Part shown: piece by piece, positions 14,092 through 27,036 of the stretch | Layout: every line of letters begins with the position of its first letter | Numbering within the stretch: the stretch's first letter is position 1 | NCBI GenBank assembly: GCA_009733775.1 | Contig: WOGZ01000069.1 | Coordinates: 1 to 64,000, forward strand | From: Alectoria sarmentosa | Lineage: Eukaryota > Ascomycota > Lecanoromycetes > Lecanorales > Parmeliaceae | DNA: 64,000 nucleotides | Reading direction: 5' to 3' | The notes under the pieces: generated by a model | What the model saw: the letters and a program-made list of their open reading frames with translations, nothing else | Told to the model about the DNA's origin: nothing | Databases searched by the model: none | Program-made: the position numbers and the translations under genes

Positions 14092-15666
14092 ATGGTAAGC
14101 TCGTTCGGTGTCCGTTGCGGCGTCACAAATAGCCACTGATGCGACGGCCATGTAGGGAAACAATACCTCCGGTCTCGGTGGTGCACCACCTGGTGGAGAC
14201 GGTAAGGACGATAAGGACAAGAAGGTACGAGAGCTCAGCGTCTCCAGACTGTTGCTGGAGTCTTGCTAATCTTCTTCGCGTCGCAGAAAGACAAGCCCAA
14301 GTACGAACAGCCTCCACCTCCAACAACACGCATCGGCCGAAGAAAGCGCAAGGCCGCTGGTCCAAATGCATCAACCAAGCTACCGGTGATCTATCCTACA
14401 TCTCGATGCAAGCTGAAGTACTTACGGATGCAACGCGTACATGACCATCTCCTACTTGAAGAGGAGTACGTGGAGAATCAAGAGCGGATACGCAAGGCAA
14501 AGGCTCAGAACACTACAACTCCAGCATCAGCAGGTGGAGATTCCGATGCTCTGGATAGGAACGCCGACGAAAGGAGTCGTGTTGATGATATGAGAGGCAG
14601 CCCGATGGGCGTCGGCAATTTGGAGGAAATGATTGACGATGACCATGCCATCGTCTCCAGCGCCACTGGGCCCGAGTACTACGTCTCCATCATGTCTTTT
14701 GTTGACAAAGACCTTCTCGAGCCTGGAGCTAGCATCTTGCTACATCATAAGTCAGTTTCGGTGGTTGGTGTCCTGACGGATGACGCAGATCCACTGGTGT
14801 CTGTCATGAAGCTAGACAAGGCACCTACGGAGTCATATGCAGATATCGGTGGACTTGAGCAACAAATTCAAGAAGTCCGAGAAGCTGTCGAGCTACCATT
14901 ACTGCATCCGGAGCTTTACGAAGAGATGGGGATCAAGCCGCCGAAAGGTGTCATCCTCTATGGTGGACCCGGAACCGGAAAGACTTTACTTGCCAAAGCT
15001 GTTGCAAATCAGACCAGCGCTACGTTCCTTCGCATTGTAGGCAGTGAACTCATTCAAAAGTATCTTGGTGATGGGCCTCGGCTCGTTCGCCAAATCTTCC
15101 AGGTTGCCGCCGAGCACGCTCCGTCGATAGTCTTCATCGACGAGATTGACGCCATCGGTACAAAGCGTTACGAGTCTACATCTGGTGGAGAGCGTGAAGT
15201 GCAGCGGACTATGTTGGAGTTGCTTAATCAACTGGATGGTTTCGATGATAGAGGAGACGTTAAGGTCATTCTGGCCACTAACAAGATCGACACGCTCGAT
15301 CCTGCTCTCATTCGTCCAGGAAGAATTGACCGAAAGATTCTTTTTGAGAACCCAGATCGTATGCCGCCCCCTACTCCTCCCTCCACTAATGTCAACAATG
15401 CTAAACCATATGCAGAAAATACCAAGAAGAAGATCTTCACCCTCCACACCTCCAAGATGTCCCTTAACGACGACGTCGAGCTTGACGAATTCATCAATCA
15501 GAAAGATGATCTATCCGGCGCTGATATCAAAGCCATCTGTTCCGAGGCTGGATTGATGGCTCTCCGTGAGCGCAGAATGAGGGTCCAAATGGCGGATTTT
15601 AGATCAGCACGGGAGAGAGTGATGAAGACAAAGACCGAGGGAGAGCCTGAAGGCTTGTATTTGTAG
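14092..15666 (+). CDS. rpt2: 26S proteasome regulatory AAA-ATPase subunit 4 (Rpt2 / PSMC1)
   Basis: Four coding exons: 14092-14094, 14156-14224, 14287-15358 and 15416-15666. Introns are 61, 62 and 57 bp. The first coding exon is only the ATG, so the second residue, Gly2 of MGNNTSG, comes from exon 2. Rpt2 proteins are N-myristoylated on this glycine. The last intron (15359-15415, GTATGC...GCTAAAC...GCAG) is 57 bp, in frame and stop-free, and would add 19 false residues if missed; splicing restores the conserved ENPDQNTKKK. The product is 464 aa, with an N-terminal charged region, OB fold, Walker A GGPGTGKT (about 250-257), Walker B VFIDEID (Asp309, Glu310) and sensor ATNKID. It ends in LYL, the HbYX tail that docks into the 20S alpha ring. 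It acts in the base of the 19S particle to unfold substrates and open the gate. Confidence 0.96.
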
Positions 15667-18600
15667 GGACACGAGGACTTAGTGGTGAGCGATGGCGGAG
15701 ATGCTGACCTAGCTTTTGCCTTTGTGGCAATGCCATCGTCGGCAGTCTGCTTTAGCTTCGGAGTGGTCCTAGAACAGTCTTGAGATGACAATCGTAATAG
15801 AACGCGTTGAGCCGTCGTCCTCTTCCTCTTGGCTTTGCGTATTTGGCACTGAGTACTTGCACTCAAGCTCGCTGTGAAAATTGCGTCCTTCGTCGCGTAT
15901 ACTTTTGAGCTAACCAGGGACCTGCTATTCCTCAGCGCAGTGAGCCACCCGGGATCACAGCTGCTTTCCTCTTCCCAAAATTGAGCAAAGGTCATTGCAT
16001 TTCCTCGCCTCACGGGTCTTGTTAATCACACGCCGCTATTTACATTTTGTAAGCTTGGTATATGCGTCTCTGGCTACTTCAAGTTTCTAGGTCTACAGAT
16101 TCTCCTCTTTTCCTCCACGATGTTCAATAACCAAAACCCATCACCTTGTTTTTCCCCCTTTTCATGTCACGGTGGATTTTCACATGTGAATGCTGCTCTA
16201 CTCACGTCTGAAACCTAGTCACCTTGATCCTCGTTGGTTTGTCACACTGTCATCTACGCTCATTTGTTGAAACGGTGCCGTTCTTCATGTTATGCCAAGC
16301 AGCCACGAATAGCGTCTGGTGCTCGAGAGAAGTGTATATGAACATGTGTTTCAATTCAACATCTTCGAGTGTACGTCATGAGGCTCAGATTGTTTCTGAC
16401 CAAAATTCAAAGCTTCATCGAATGACAGTTTACAACAATGCATTCCGACATTCGGAGAGCGCAAGGACTCGTCCACCAGTGTCCAAGGCCCGGACCGGAG
16501 GGAGGCGGCCAAAACACAATCCAGCCAGAAACAACAAGAGGTTTAGAGAAAAGGTGGTAGCTGACACCTGCGACAGGATCCCGGACCAGAAATGTGCTTC
16601 TATAGCAAGACCAATGAGCTACTCAGACGTCTGATGAAGAAAAGGCCAAGGTTGATTGATGCCTTTGAATTTTTCAAACCTCCCTTGACAATAATCAACT
16701 GTGTCATTACAAAATGCTGAAGAAATAAACAAGCTACTAGAGACTGCATCTTGCTTTCCGTCTACTCTCTAATTTCTTTCGGAATACCCATCCTTCTGCT
16801 CATGGTCAGGCCACGTTCCTCGTCACACTCTACTCCGTGAGGAGACGGATTTTTTGAGGTGAAGTCAAAGTTGTCCATCAGAGATCTGCAGACTTTTAGC
16901 TCAGATCTTAATGCACAAGAGTGACTACAAAAGACCAACCATCAGTTCTATCTAGGAGCACCCTAATTCGACTCTGAGACCATTCCGAGGATCATGTTAC
17001 TATAAATGGGAACCCCTAACCTCGGCGTCGATCTTGACAAAATCGTACAGAAAAGGTCTGAGCATAATAGAACTAGTAATAAGATCTGTACCTCGCATGA
17101 TCCTGCGCCTTTGTTTGGTGCTCACAAGTTGACCTGCTGTTTCATTTTGGCAACCCTAATACGCGTACTTTGATTTGACCTCAAGAGAAAGATACTGAAT
17201 CATATCGGCAAGCATACTCTCCGTTGCCTCTCTTTGTTCGTGTATACACCTAAATACCACCACTTCATTATAGGCGAGTCAATTGTGTGTTACAACGAGC
17301 TCCTTGCAGCTACCAAGGAGCAATACCAGATCGCCTCAATCAAGCGATTGCTAGACGAGATTGCTAGCCTCGAAGCCCAGAGGAGGAAAAAAGCAAAGAA
17401 GAAAAGACCTTCCTAGAAAAAAGAGGGCCCACACTACCACCAGGCGCCTGAGGAAGCCGGGTTTGCGGTAGCTTTCACCACCACACGAGCAACTACCACA
17501 AGAATTGGCCTTCTCTCATACTACTATCTATAATCTGGGAAAAGACAGAGGTTCGAAGGTGCCTTTTGTGCGAAGAAAATAGATCTGGGAGCGCGATTCC
17601 ATCCGAAAAGAAGAGTACAGAAGTCATTGATCGTGAGCTGCTTTGTCCCTTGCATTCCTACTCAGCTCACGTTGAATGGTACCTGCAATGAAGCTGGGGA
17701 GACTTGTTGATGTGTGATGAAGCGTTGAGATCTCTCAAACTCATGTAACCCTAATCGACTCACACTCTAGAAGGTCAACCATACGATCCCGTTGTCCCAC
17801 CTCCCTCTCTATCCGAAGATGGTTCGCTCATGCCGCCGAACTCACTTCAGACTTCGAGCGTTATGATCGTGCGCAATCGAATTTCTTCCTAATGCAGCAT
17901 GACGGATCTGGGTATGATCTCTCCTCTCACTGATGATCCACAGTTTCATCATGGTCTCGATCTAGCGGCATCATATATCTTCGAAGCAGGAATCCCTCAT
18001 ATGGCAGGACGCCTCTGAGTTAATGCTACTTTACGACATTTACGAATTCTCCACTTTCATAATGAGCGACTTGTTTTATTTGATTACTGTTAGCGACTGA
18101 TTCTCATTCTCGTGGCAGGTTTTTTGAGGTACGGCAGGAAGCCACTCAGGTTTTGTTACTTTCTTCCTCATCAGCGGCTCCTATTCCAGAGACGAGCTTC
18201 AACAAGGATCATTGATTTTGGCATAGGACCGTGGGCATCTTGGGTATTTTCGGCAGGGTCTCTCCTTTACAATGGCACCTATTGGACCTACATGGTGTGG
18301 TCTTTGCTGATTCTCTGCTGTCAGGAGAGAAGGGGGATTAGTGTCAGCCCGGATTTAGTGAACGATCTTGTACTCCTGGTTGTCAAATGATGAGTAAGGC
18401 GTCTTAGCCGCAGAAGGCTTTTATACAACACCACTCCTCAAGGCAGCCAAGCCAATCGTTCTTCGATGTCATTCAGAAGCTAATTCGAACAGAGTTGTCG
18501 GCGCTATGTCGGGTTTGTTTGGTAGGACTTCACCCGCCCTCCGAAGATTGATATGACTGTCAATGAGTGAGACGTCGTCTACGTTGGGCCATCGTTCCCA

Positions 18601-19322
18601 CCACTTTGGAAAAAAGAAGACGGTGAGGAGTCTCGAGAATGGGGGAAACTGTGTATACGAGAAGTAGCGCATTGGCGTCGTTTATACGTTTTTGTTTTCT
18701 ACACTGTTTGTCCTTTTTCTCATGCTTGACAATATGAACACTGCTGCCACCCTCTATGCCGCTAGAAGGGACGCTACTACCACTGTGCCGCTGAAGTGCT
18801 TGAAATCGTTTCCGTGAATGGCGTCTGCACACTTCTCAGAAACTTCTGCTGTCGTCGGGTTTTAGGAAATCCGCGCCTGGTGTATCATGCACGCATTCTA
18901 TACTTGGCTTGAAAACTTAAGCTAAACCTGCTCAAGTTGCCTCCACTTTCCATCCCCTCCATCCTCCTTCTTTCCTACACATCACCAACAAAAATCAACC
19001 AACATCTTTGTTTTGCTCCATTTGAGTATGGCAGTATGATTACAGAAAGGACTTTCAGTCCTTTGGAGTTTGAGCTGACGAGGATGTTCTTGTCTATTTA
19101 CGACATATGGACGAGGAAAGAGCTTAATCGTTCATGTGAGGATGTATTGCCCAGCAATTCGAATAAGAACTGTAAGACAGCTACGAGATAAAGCTCGAGT
19201 AGGAGCTCCTGCTCACGTCTACAGCCTACCACTTCATAGACGTCCTCCTGGCCCCAAGATTCGCCGCCAAACTCTCATCGAAGACCGACTCGTCCTTACT
19301 AACACGAATCAACGTCGACTGG
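15667..19322. other. 3.6 kb of GC-normal DNA without a recognised gene
   Basis: Between RPT2 and the copia element only short open frames occur. The most protein-like is at 17234-17416 (60 codons), ending in a lysine/arginine-rich helix-like tail (LLDEIASLEAQRRKKAKK); I do not recognise it and it lacks support. Frames at 16224-16634 and 18112-18390 have no recognisable domain. No tRNA, rRNA or long repeat was seen. It may be relict DNA between two transposon-rich blocks. Confidence 0.5.
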
Positions 19323-19327
19323 AACAC
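19142..19327 (+). other. Left part of an open frame interrupted by the copia insertion
   Basis: An open frame (first ATG 19142) runs 62 codons to the target duplication AACAC at 19323-19327. If the element and one AACAC copy are removed, the same frame continues at 31461 and stays open to 32063, about 262 codons in total. I recognise no domain. Agreement of frame has a one-in-three chance of being accidental, so a disrupted gene is only a possibility. Confidence 0.25.
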
Positions 19328-19654
19328 TGTTGCGAGAACAGATTGCGGAGCGGAATAACTAGTAGCCGAGTGGTTTCAATAGTAATAGATTGTGACTATG
19401 ACTATGATAATGATCGTGTTTAAACAGCATAAAGAGAAAAGCATGAAGACGGCCATGATCCAATCTATATAAAACAAAGGGGCCCCGAAATCGAACCCAA
19501 ACAACTACCGAATTCCTATAAATTTCATATCGAAAAGTGACGAACTCAAGAATATTATTCTCATAATCATTTATCGAATTCACATAATTCACATAAATCC
19601 TTCATATAACACATATAAGCGAGTTTATTATTTAATGAGTGAATTCAAATAACA
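19328..19654 (-). repeat. Copia 3' LTR (left copy), left half unmutated, right half RIP-mutated
   Basis: It begins TGTTGCGAGAACAG and ends TCAAATAACA in plus-strand reading, 327 bp. From 19328 to about 19485 it is GC-normal; from about 19520 to 19654 it carries many C-to-T and G-to-A changes relative to the other LTR. The polypurine tract (minus strand AAAAAGGAAA) abuts it at 19655-19664. Confidence 0.95.
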
Positions 19655-20061
19655 TTTCCTTTTTATAAATTCGCTTATTTCGATTAATGAAAATTATACA
19701 CATTCATTAATCGTTTACATCGTTTAAAAATTTATTTGATTAAAGATTTGATAAATATGTTTATGATTTAATCGTTTATAAATATAAAATTTATAACAAT
19801 TTCATTATTGATCAAGATCTCTCGCACGTAATGATATTAAATATTAATATATTTGATGCGTTGATAATATTTATAATTTTTAACGAAAGCAAAATTATCT
19901 TTATTATTATCAAATAAACAAATCGAATCGTTTTTAAGAATTCGAAAATATAATTTTTGAAATCATCATATAATTCATATTATTATTTTAATAATCTCGA
20001 TAAAAGCGACGTATTTAATCTCAATAATAAATATAACGATATTTTTTTATTTTTTATTATT

Positions 20062-20247
20062 TTAAATATAAGCCGCTTGATCTCGTAATAAAATATATTT
20101 ATAAATAAATTTCTTATTCGCTTTATCGTTATTATAAATCGAATTTAAATAAACGATAAAATGTTTTTTTTTATGAAATCGTAAATTATATTTAATAATA
20201 TCGACGATATATTTGAATACTCGATTAATTGCATTTAAATAACACAT
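20062..20247 (-). pseudogene. Copia RNase H remnant
   Basis: A 61-codon open remnant shows the copia RNase H pattern: INRVFKYI (family AAKRVLRYL), then a stretch matching the YSDSDWAGD segment with its aspartates altered (YLNSIYNND), and YGYIL-like YKYILLRDQAAY before the usual WSSKRQ. Several D-to-N and G-to-K/N type substitutions fit G-to-A mutation. It lies 3' of the RT remnant, as expected for copia on the minus strand. Non-functional. Confidence 0.8.
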
Positions 20248-20514
20248 AATAAAATTATGATAAAATTAATTTAACTTATCGATCGTAAAGGTTAAGTTAA
20301 ATCGTGTATTAATCATAAAATATATAAGATTTTTAATGCGTTTTTAATAATTTAATTAATTAATGCGTTTTTCGTTGAAGCGCGTAATCTCGATTATTTC
20401 GTATTTATTAAATAATGTAATAATTGAAATGCATTACTTCATTTTATACTCGTAAAAAATCTTTTTAACGTATTATAATTAATCAAGAGTCAAGATAATA
20501 ACGATACGATGTAT

Positions 20515-20802
20515 TTAAATATCGAAAATTTTATCGATTAAATCGAAGTCTTTCATTTTGAAGAATGTCTTAATATCGTTTTTAATAATATTTATTAAAA
20601 TTTTAATTATAATAAAAATAAGAATATCGTTAATATAAAAAACGATAATAATTAACTTTAAATTTATAATTCGAATATAAATATATTTATTTGAAAATAT
20701 AAGTTTGAATTTTATTTTAATAATAATTTTTTCGAATTTTATATTTTAAATATAAATCGATTATTTGAGATTATACAATTTTTTTAATAAACGAAGCATT
20801 TT
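20515..20802 (-). pseudogene. Copia reverse transcriptase remnant with mutated YVDD box
   Basis: Minus-strand reading gives MLRLLKKLYNLK (family CRL.KSLYGLKQ), then FKLIFSNKYIYI (family S.ADPCLYI) and FYINDILIF at the catalytic box. The copia YVDDI box is read here as YINDI (codons at 20623-20637), a loss of one catalytic aspartate by GAT/GAC to AAC. KMKDFDLIDKIFDI follows (family F.MKDLG....LG). Interspersed TAA codons replace Gln and Trp positions. This identifies the outer element as Ty1/copia and fixes its strand. Confidence 0.9.
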
Positions 20803-23174
20803 ATTATTAATAGCATTTGAATATTCGAACGATATTATTATATAAATTTCGTTATATAAATCGCTATTAAAATACGCGTTATTAACGTTTAATTAATAAA
20901 TTAATAAATTCAAATAAATTATTAAGACGAATAATAATCTTAATAATTTAAATTTGAAAATAAATGCGAACGTTTCGTTATAATCTATTTTTTTCATTTA
21001 TGAATATTCTCGAATAATTAATTTTATCTTATATTAATCGATAATTTTATCGAAATTATATTTAATTTTAAATATTTATTTATAATTGATAAGCTTACGC
21101 TCGATGAATAAATCATTAAATTTTTAAATATTATTAATTATTAAATCGATAATTTGTTTAACGATAATAAGTTTTCATTTAAGCGCATTAAATTCGTTAA
21201 TGATTTTTTTATAAATCGTAAATTCGATATGTTATGCGATATGTATTTGATTTTTAAAATTAAAAATCTCATCGAATTTTATATAATTATTCATTTTACA
21301 AATACGCGACGATTTGATAAATATAATTATAAGTTTTATAAAGCGTTATACATTATTTTTTGATATAAAGATAAATGTTAAATTTATAATAATAACACTT
21401 GAAATCGAATTAAATTTAATTTAAAAAATCGAAATTTCGATTATTCGACGTTTATTTAAGATTTTCGAGATTTCATTAATTGCGAGAAAAAAAGTTTTTT
21501 TATTATTATTATTTAACAAATAAGATTGCGAATCTTTTTTATAATAATTAAAAGTTGCTTGATAAAAGTCTCTCTTTGATATTAATTATTTTAAATCATT
21601 ATTTTATTCGTTTGTTAACGACGATATGATGTTATTAATTGAAATTTTATCGTCTTTTTAATCATCGTCGTTATTAAATATATATTTGTTTATTGTTTCG
21701 ACGACATTATTAATAATATTATCGTTATTAAATAATATAAATGTTTTCTTTACACGCACGAAATCGAATTCCGAAAATAAATTTTTAAATAATAATTTTA
21801 AGCCTTTTTGATGCTTATAGAAAATCATATTCGTAAATTATTCGAATCGATTTTTATCAAACTTATAAACACGATATTGAATTTTCGAATAATATTTAAT
21901 ATATATTTTTAAATAATTCACGTTATATAGCTTGCTTCGTCGCTATTTCTTAAATAAAAACATTTTATATACACATTTAAATATTCTCTTATTATTGAAA
22001 TCTAACATTATTTTTATTCATTATTCTTTAAATAATTTTTTTTTGATAAAAAGTTTATTATAAATGTGACACGCGTATATTATCGCTTTTATTTAAAAAA
22101 ATAACGACAATTTCGATTATATAAGCATTACTTTAATTATTATAATCATAATTTTATTAAATCTTTTCGAAATTTCATTTTAATATGCGATATAAATAAA
22201 AATAAATTTTATATAAATATTTATATCGCGTAATTCTTTTTCGATAATTTTATATTTCAATACATTATTAATATAAATGTATATTATTAATTTTTTATTT
22301 TTAATTAATAAATGTTTAATCTCGTAAATTAAAAAATTATAAATTTCGATTTTGAATACGATAAATCGTATCATCGCCCGTTTAATTATTTTATTAATAA
22401 ACGACACGAAATATATATATTCTCTTTTGATGTTATTAATAAAAAATTTATTTCAAAAATCGATATACATTTTTGTTACAAATATCGTAATTTTTATATA
22501 AGATTTTTTATTAATGATTTTGATTATTTTTATAACATCATATATATCGCAATCGAAATCTTTTAAAATCTTAAATCGATTCACTTTATAAATATAAAGA
22601 TATAAATTCTTTAACTTATATATTTTCGAATAATTAAATCGCTAATACATTAATTCGAATATTATAAAAATAAAATGTTTACGTTTAAATAAGATTTTCG
22701 TAATAATTATAATCGTTTAATTAATCGATATAAATGCTTTATCGAAATTGCAATCAATTAATTCGTAAAGATTATTTTTTATATAATTAAAAGCGACGAC
22801 ATTATTCGTTTTCTTATTAATAATTTGTATCATTTGATTATCGAAATATATTAAAAATTCACGTTTATCAAAAACGATGATAAATAACAAATTAACTTTT
22901 ATATTCGATACATAAAATACATTTTTTAAAATTTGTATTTAACGATCAATTTATATATAAATATCGTTTATATTTTCATATAATAATTCGTCTTAATTAT
23001 CGAATTTCATTATTTTATTATAATGAATTATGTTAACGAATAAGTTTTTTTAAAATGTTATGTGACGTGTGATTTCTAAATCGATGATTTATTCGAGAAT
23101 CTTTATAATATATTTGCGATGTGTGATTATTCAAACACGTTTTTTACGAAATATGTTTTTTACATTATTATTTT

Positions 23175-23378
23175 TGTTAAAATCAACATAAAGTTATATT
23201 ATATAAGTGTATTGAATAAAATAACTAAGTGAGAAAAAAATATATACATAAAAAAAAGGCATTTATATGAGAACAAATATCTTTATTAAGTCACGCTAAG
23301 CTTAATCGAATAATGTTAAAGAAATGTGATATCAAAGAAAAATCAATTTTATTAAAAATGTAAAATACGCTTATAACA
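23175..23378 (-). repeat. Gypsy 3' LTR (left copy), 204 bp
   Basis: Plus-strand reading begins TGTTAAAATCAACATAAAG and ends ACGCTTATAACA. The mid-LTR landmark TCACGCTAAGCTTAATCGA is shared with the right copy. Preceded by ATTTT. Confidence 0.95.
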
Positions 23379-24147
23379 TTATTCTTTTTCTCAAAAAACG
23401 ATGTTTCAACATTATAAAAATCGAAGAAATGTGTTTATAATTTATTTTATATTTTCGAAACATTTAATTAATAATCATTTTCAATTAAAAAAAGTTAACG
23501 ATAATAACGATAATAATATATCGTAAGAAATTCGTTTATAACATCGTCGATATTATAATATTTTATCGTTTTAAACGTTTAAAAATAACGTAATTTAATG
23601 AAAAATTAACGTTATAATCATCGTCGAAGCATTTAAATATTTAATATTATTTAATATTTCATATTTTGAGCGAGAAAAAAAAATCGCAAAAATTAAACGA
23701 TATAATTAAATAAAATCTTTTAAATCGAATCGAGTCGTAAACGTTAAATCTTATTTAAAATTTATATATATTTTAATAATGTCTTAAATAATCTTTTTTT
23801 ATAAGTTATTATATATATAATATCGAATAAAATTAACAATAACGATAACGAGATTTTAAAACGACGTTAAGGGGTTTTAAAAGGTGTTTATAATATGAAT
23901 AACGAAAATCACATATTCATTTGAATCTTGAATCAATACGTTATCATCGTCGACATTAATCGATTTTGTCGTTGAAAAAATAATGTGAAAACGCACGCAC
24001 AATAATCGAAAGTTATATATAATCGTTATCGTTCATTATAATAATAACGATTGTGAAAAAGAAAAAAAAGAAAAAAAAAGTGAATAATGAGATCTTTTTA
24101 TAAATTAATCGTTAACTCAATTGAATAATATTTAATCTTTTTATTTT

Positions 24148-24509
24148 AATTTATTTGAGTATTTTTTATAAAAGTCTTTTATTACGTTTTTTGCATTATC
24201 GAATTCATTTTTATTAATATTATATCAATTAAGATCTTTATCAACGTTTTTTCATTTAATTTTATATTTAAAACGATTTTATAATCTCTTTAAATTTAAT
24301 ATATCTTTAATTATTCATTTTTTTTTATCTTTAACGATGATAGTTTTAAAAAAAAGATTTTTTTGATTAAATAATGAATTGATAATGACGAGATTTAAGA
24401 GTTTAAAATGAAAAACGTTGTAAATTTTTATAATTTTAGATAATTTTAACTTATAAAAAGAATCGATAATGAATATGATTTTAAATGAATCGAGTATTTT
24501 ATCGTTCAA
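24148..24509 (-). pseudogene. Gypsy integrase C-terminal region and chromodomain remnant
   Basis: The 5' part (24509-24315) keeps the integrase C-terminal module: FKIIFIIDSFYKLKL (family PF.I...IG..AYRLELP), then IKIYNVFHFKLL (family IHNVFHVSLL). The reading continues through stops into a chromodomain: IIKDILNLKR (family VE.ILD.R), FKYKIK followed by TGA where Trp is expected (family YLVKW), and FYKKYSNK near the end. The TGA in place of TGG is a G-to-A change. Chromodomains at integrase termini direct insertion to H3K9-methylated chromatin in chromoviruses (family knowledge). Confidence 0.88.
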
Positions 24510-25599
24510 TTTCTTAAATGATTTATTTATAATGATGTTTTTGTTGTTAAAAAAGACGAAATCGTTTTTCTTAAACGTTATATCTTTTTTATAACGATTA
24601 ATTTATTCGATTATCGCAAATTGTGTTTTATTTAAATTATCGCGTATATAAACGAAAACGTTTTATATATAATTAATAATATTTTTTACTTTTATAATAT
24701 TAAAACGTTTTCGAATAATAACGTAATTAATAATATTAAAGTTAAAGTTTATATAAAAATGAAAATCTTTATTTATATAAAAGAGCGACACATTAATAAA
24801 AATTAAAACATTATTATTATTCACAAATTCGATTATAAATATTTATTTGATTTAATCGTTTTATATATGATTATAATAAATACGCAAATAACGTTTTAAG
24901 TTTTAATTACTTCGTTTCATTTATTTATTTATTTTAAAATAAAAGATCGTAAATAGTTTAATTTGAATATCGAATCTTTTATAAAAAGATTTTTATATTA
25001 TAATAACAAATTGTGAGTCTCGATCGAACATTATTGATGTTGATAATTTATATATATAAAAGATTTTTTTAATAAGCATTTTAATAATATTCTCAATAAA
25101 TGTGTTATTAATTTTCGTCGTATATAATACGTAATAACGTTTTTTAATTAAACGATTCATTACGACTTATATAACGTTATAATCTTTTAATAATGATAAA
25201 TCGACGATGAAGTTTATAAAAATGTCTTATTAACGTTTTTGTGAAATTGAGAGTGATTGTAATAAATTATGTTCACGATGTTTTAAAGCTTTGATTTTCT
25301 TGCAAATATAATAATTATTAATATATATAACGATTGTTATTTTTATATTTTTTCAATAATATTTTCGTTTAAGTAATTTATATATACGAGCGATTTTTGA
25401 ATAATTATATGCAAATTAATCGTATATTTTTTAAATAATAATCGTGTATATAAATTTAAATACTTATAAACGATTTTTGTGATAAAGAATATCGTTTATA
25501 ATAGCGCATTTATTAAATATAATATCTCTTAATTTATTTTTATCATCAATAATTATCTCGCGTATTTCGTTATATTCGTTATCGACTTTATTCGTTTCG

Positions 25600-25925
25600 A
25601 ACACTTTATGATAAAAAAAATCATTAATAACATTAATTTCGAATTCGATATCATCGAGATTTAAACGATTCGATATAAAAATAATCTGATATTGTTATTT
25701 AAATCGTTTATTTATAAAATCGATAAATTTGTATTCAATTATTCGAGTGAGAACATCAATTTTAAAATTTTATGATTTCGAACGATAAATGATTTTGATA
25801 TTATATTCGAACAACATATTAAAATATTTAATTTGACGACGACTTAAGTCACATTCTTTAATAAAATATATAAAGTCTTTATAATTCGTGAATATCTTGA
25901 TCGAAATATCGCAAAGTAAAAGCTC
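25600..25925 (-). pseudogene. Gypsy RNase H / tether remnant
   Basis: Minus-strand reading shows IKIFTNYKDFIYF (family V.TDH..L.YF), LSRRQIKYFNMLFEYNIKI (family LSRRQARW...L..F...I), IYRSKS then a stop, and DVLTRI (family DALSR) around 25740-25757. TDHK has become TNYK, again consistent with G-to-A and C-to-T. It follows the RT, as in Ty3/gypsy. Confidence 0.88.
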
Positions 25926-26249
25926 GTATAACGTTAATTTTTAATTAAATAAAGACTTTTTAATAGATGAGTGATCATTTATAAATAATATTTTTTTTTG
26001 TAAAACGAATTATCGATTTGATTATTTTCGAGAAATCTTTTATAAATCTTTTATAAAAATTATAAAAGTCGATAAAGATTTATATTTATTTTAAATTTGT
26101 AAATTATATTCAATCGATAACGACTTATATTTTAATCGAATTTATTTATAATTTATCGATAAATATTAATAAGCCTAAAAATTTGATCTTTTATATATGA
26201 AATTCGCATTTGAGAATATTTATTTATAAATCGATCTTTCGTAACTTTT

Positions 26250-26643
26250 AAAGAATTAATTAAATATATTGAATGTGTTTTTTCTTGATTTTATTATAAA
26301 TAAAAATATCATTTAAATATGTTTAATAAAAATTATTGAGATATTCGAAGAGAATATTATTTATATATTGTTAATAAATAATAAAATCATTTATCAATTC
26401 AAATGAGAACATTCGATATTTGTATATTTTAAAAAATGTGATAAATATAATAAAGTTCTCGTTATCGAGATGTATTCGAAACTTATTAAAAATAACGATA
26501 ATATCAAATCGTGTAAAATATTTGCAACTTTATATTTTTATTAAAATCTCATTTATTAATAAAATAAGATATCGATTTCTTTTGATAATAACGTTCAGTT
26601 TTCGATAATTCACATAAAATCGTAGATTTTCATTTGATTTCTT
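26250..26643 (-). pseudogene. Gypsy reverse transcriptase remnant with mutated YLDD box
   Basis: Reading from 26643 leftward gives NLRFYVNYRKLN (family LRFCVDYRKLN), KRNRYLILLINEI (family KNRYPLPLI.E), then FTRFDIIVIFNKFRIH (family FTKLDL..AFH.IR). The catalytic box reads YLNDI at 26305-26319 instead of YLDDI. Cys-to-Tyr and Asp-to-Asn changes plus TAA stops are all C:G to T:A. The order and motif wording are gypsy, not copia. Confidence 0.92.
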
Positions 26644-27036
26644 AGTAAATAAAACAGATAAGATAAATAAAACATAATTAAATACGATAAATTTTTTTTT
26701 AAGATGTTCGTTTAAATATTTCTTGATTTATTCGAATTTGTGATTTAATAATAAATAGATTCGATTTTTAAATAATGCATTTTTATTTACTTTTTTAACA
26801 AATTTCAATTTATAATTATAAAAACGATGTAAAAATAATACGTTCGTTTATAATTTATTAAAAAAATTTATATAATTATAATAGTTTATAAAGAGTTTAC
26901 TAAATATCTTTTAAAAAATGAGGGTCTTGACATTATTAATTTGAGCGTTTTTCGATATATATAATTTATAACATCTTTTATATTTGATTTCAAAGTCGTA
27001 TAAACATAATTTATTGATTAATATACGATTATCTCG

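Noticed and set aside
21154..21363. Plus-strand 69-codon frame inside the copia element
   Set aside because: Antisense shadow of decayed copia pol, which reads on the minus strand.
22180..22407. 75-codon minus frame within the copia interior
   Set aside because: Probably a copia pol remnant between integrase and RT, but I could not align it to a specific integrase motif, so no separate call.
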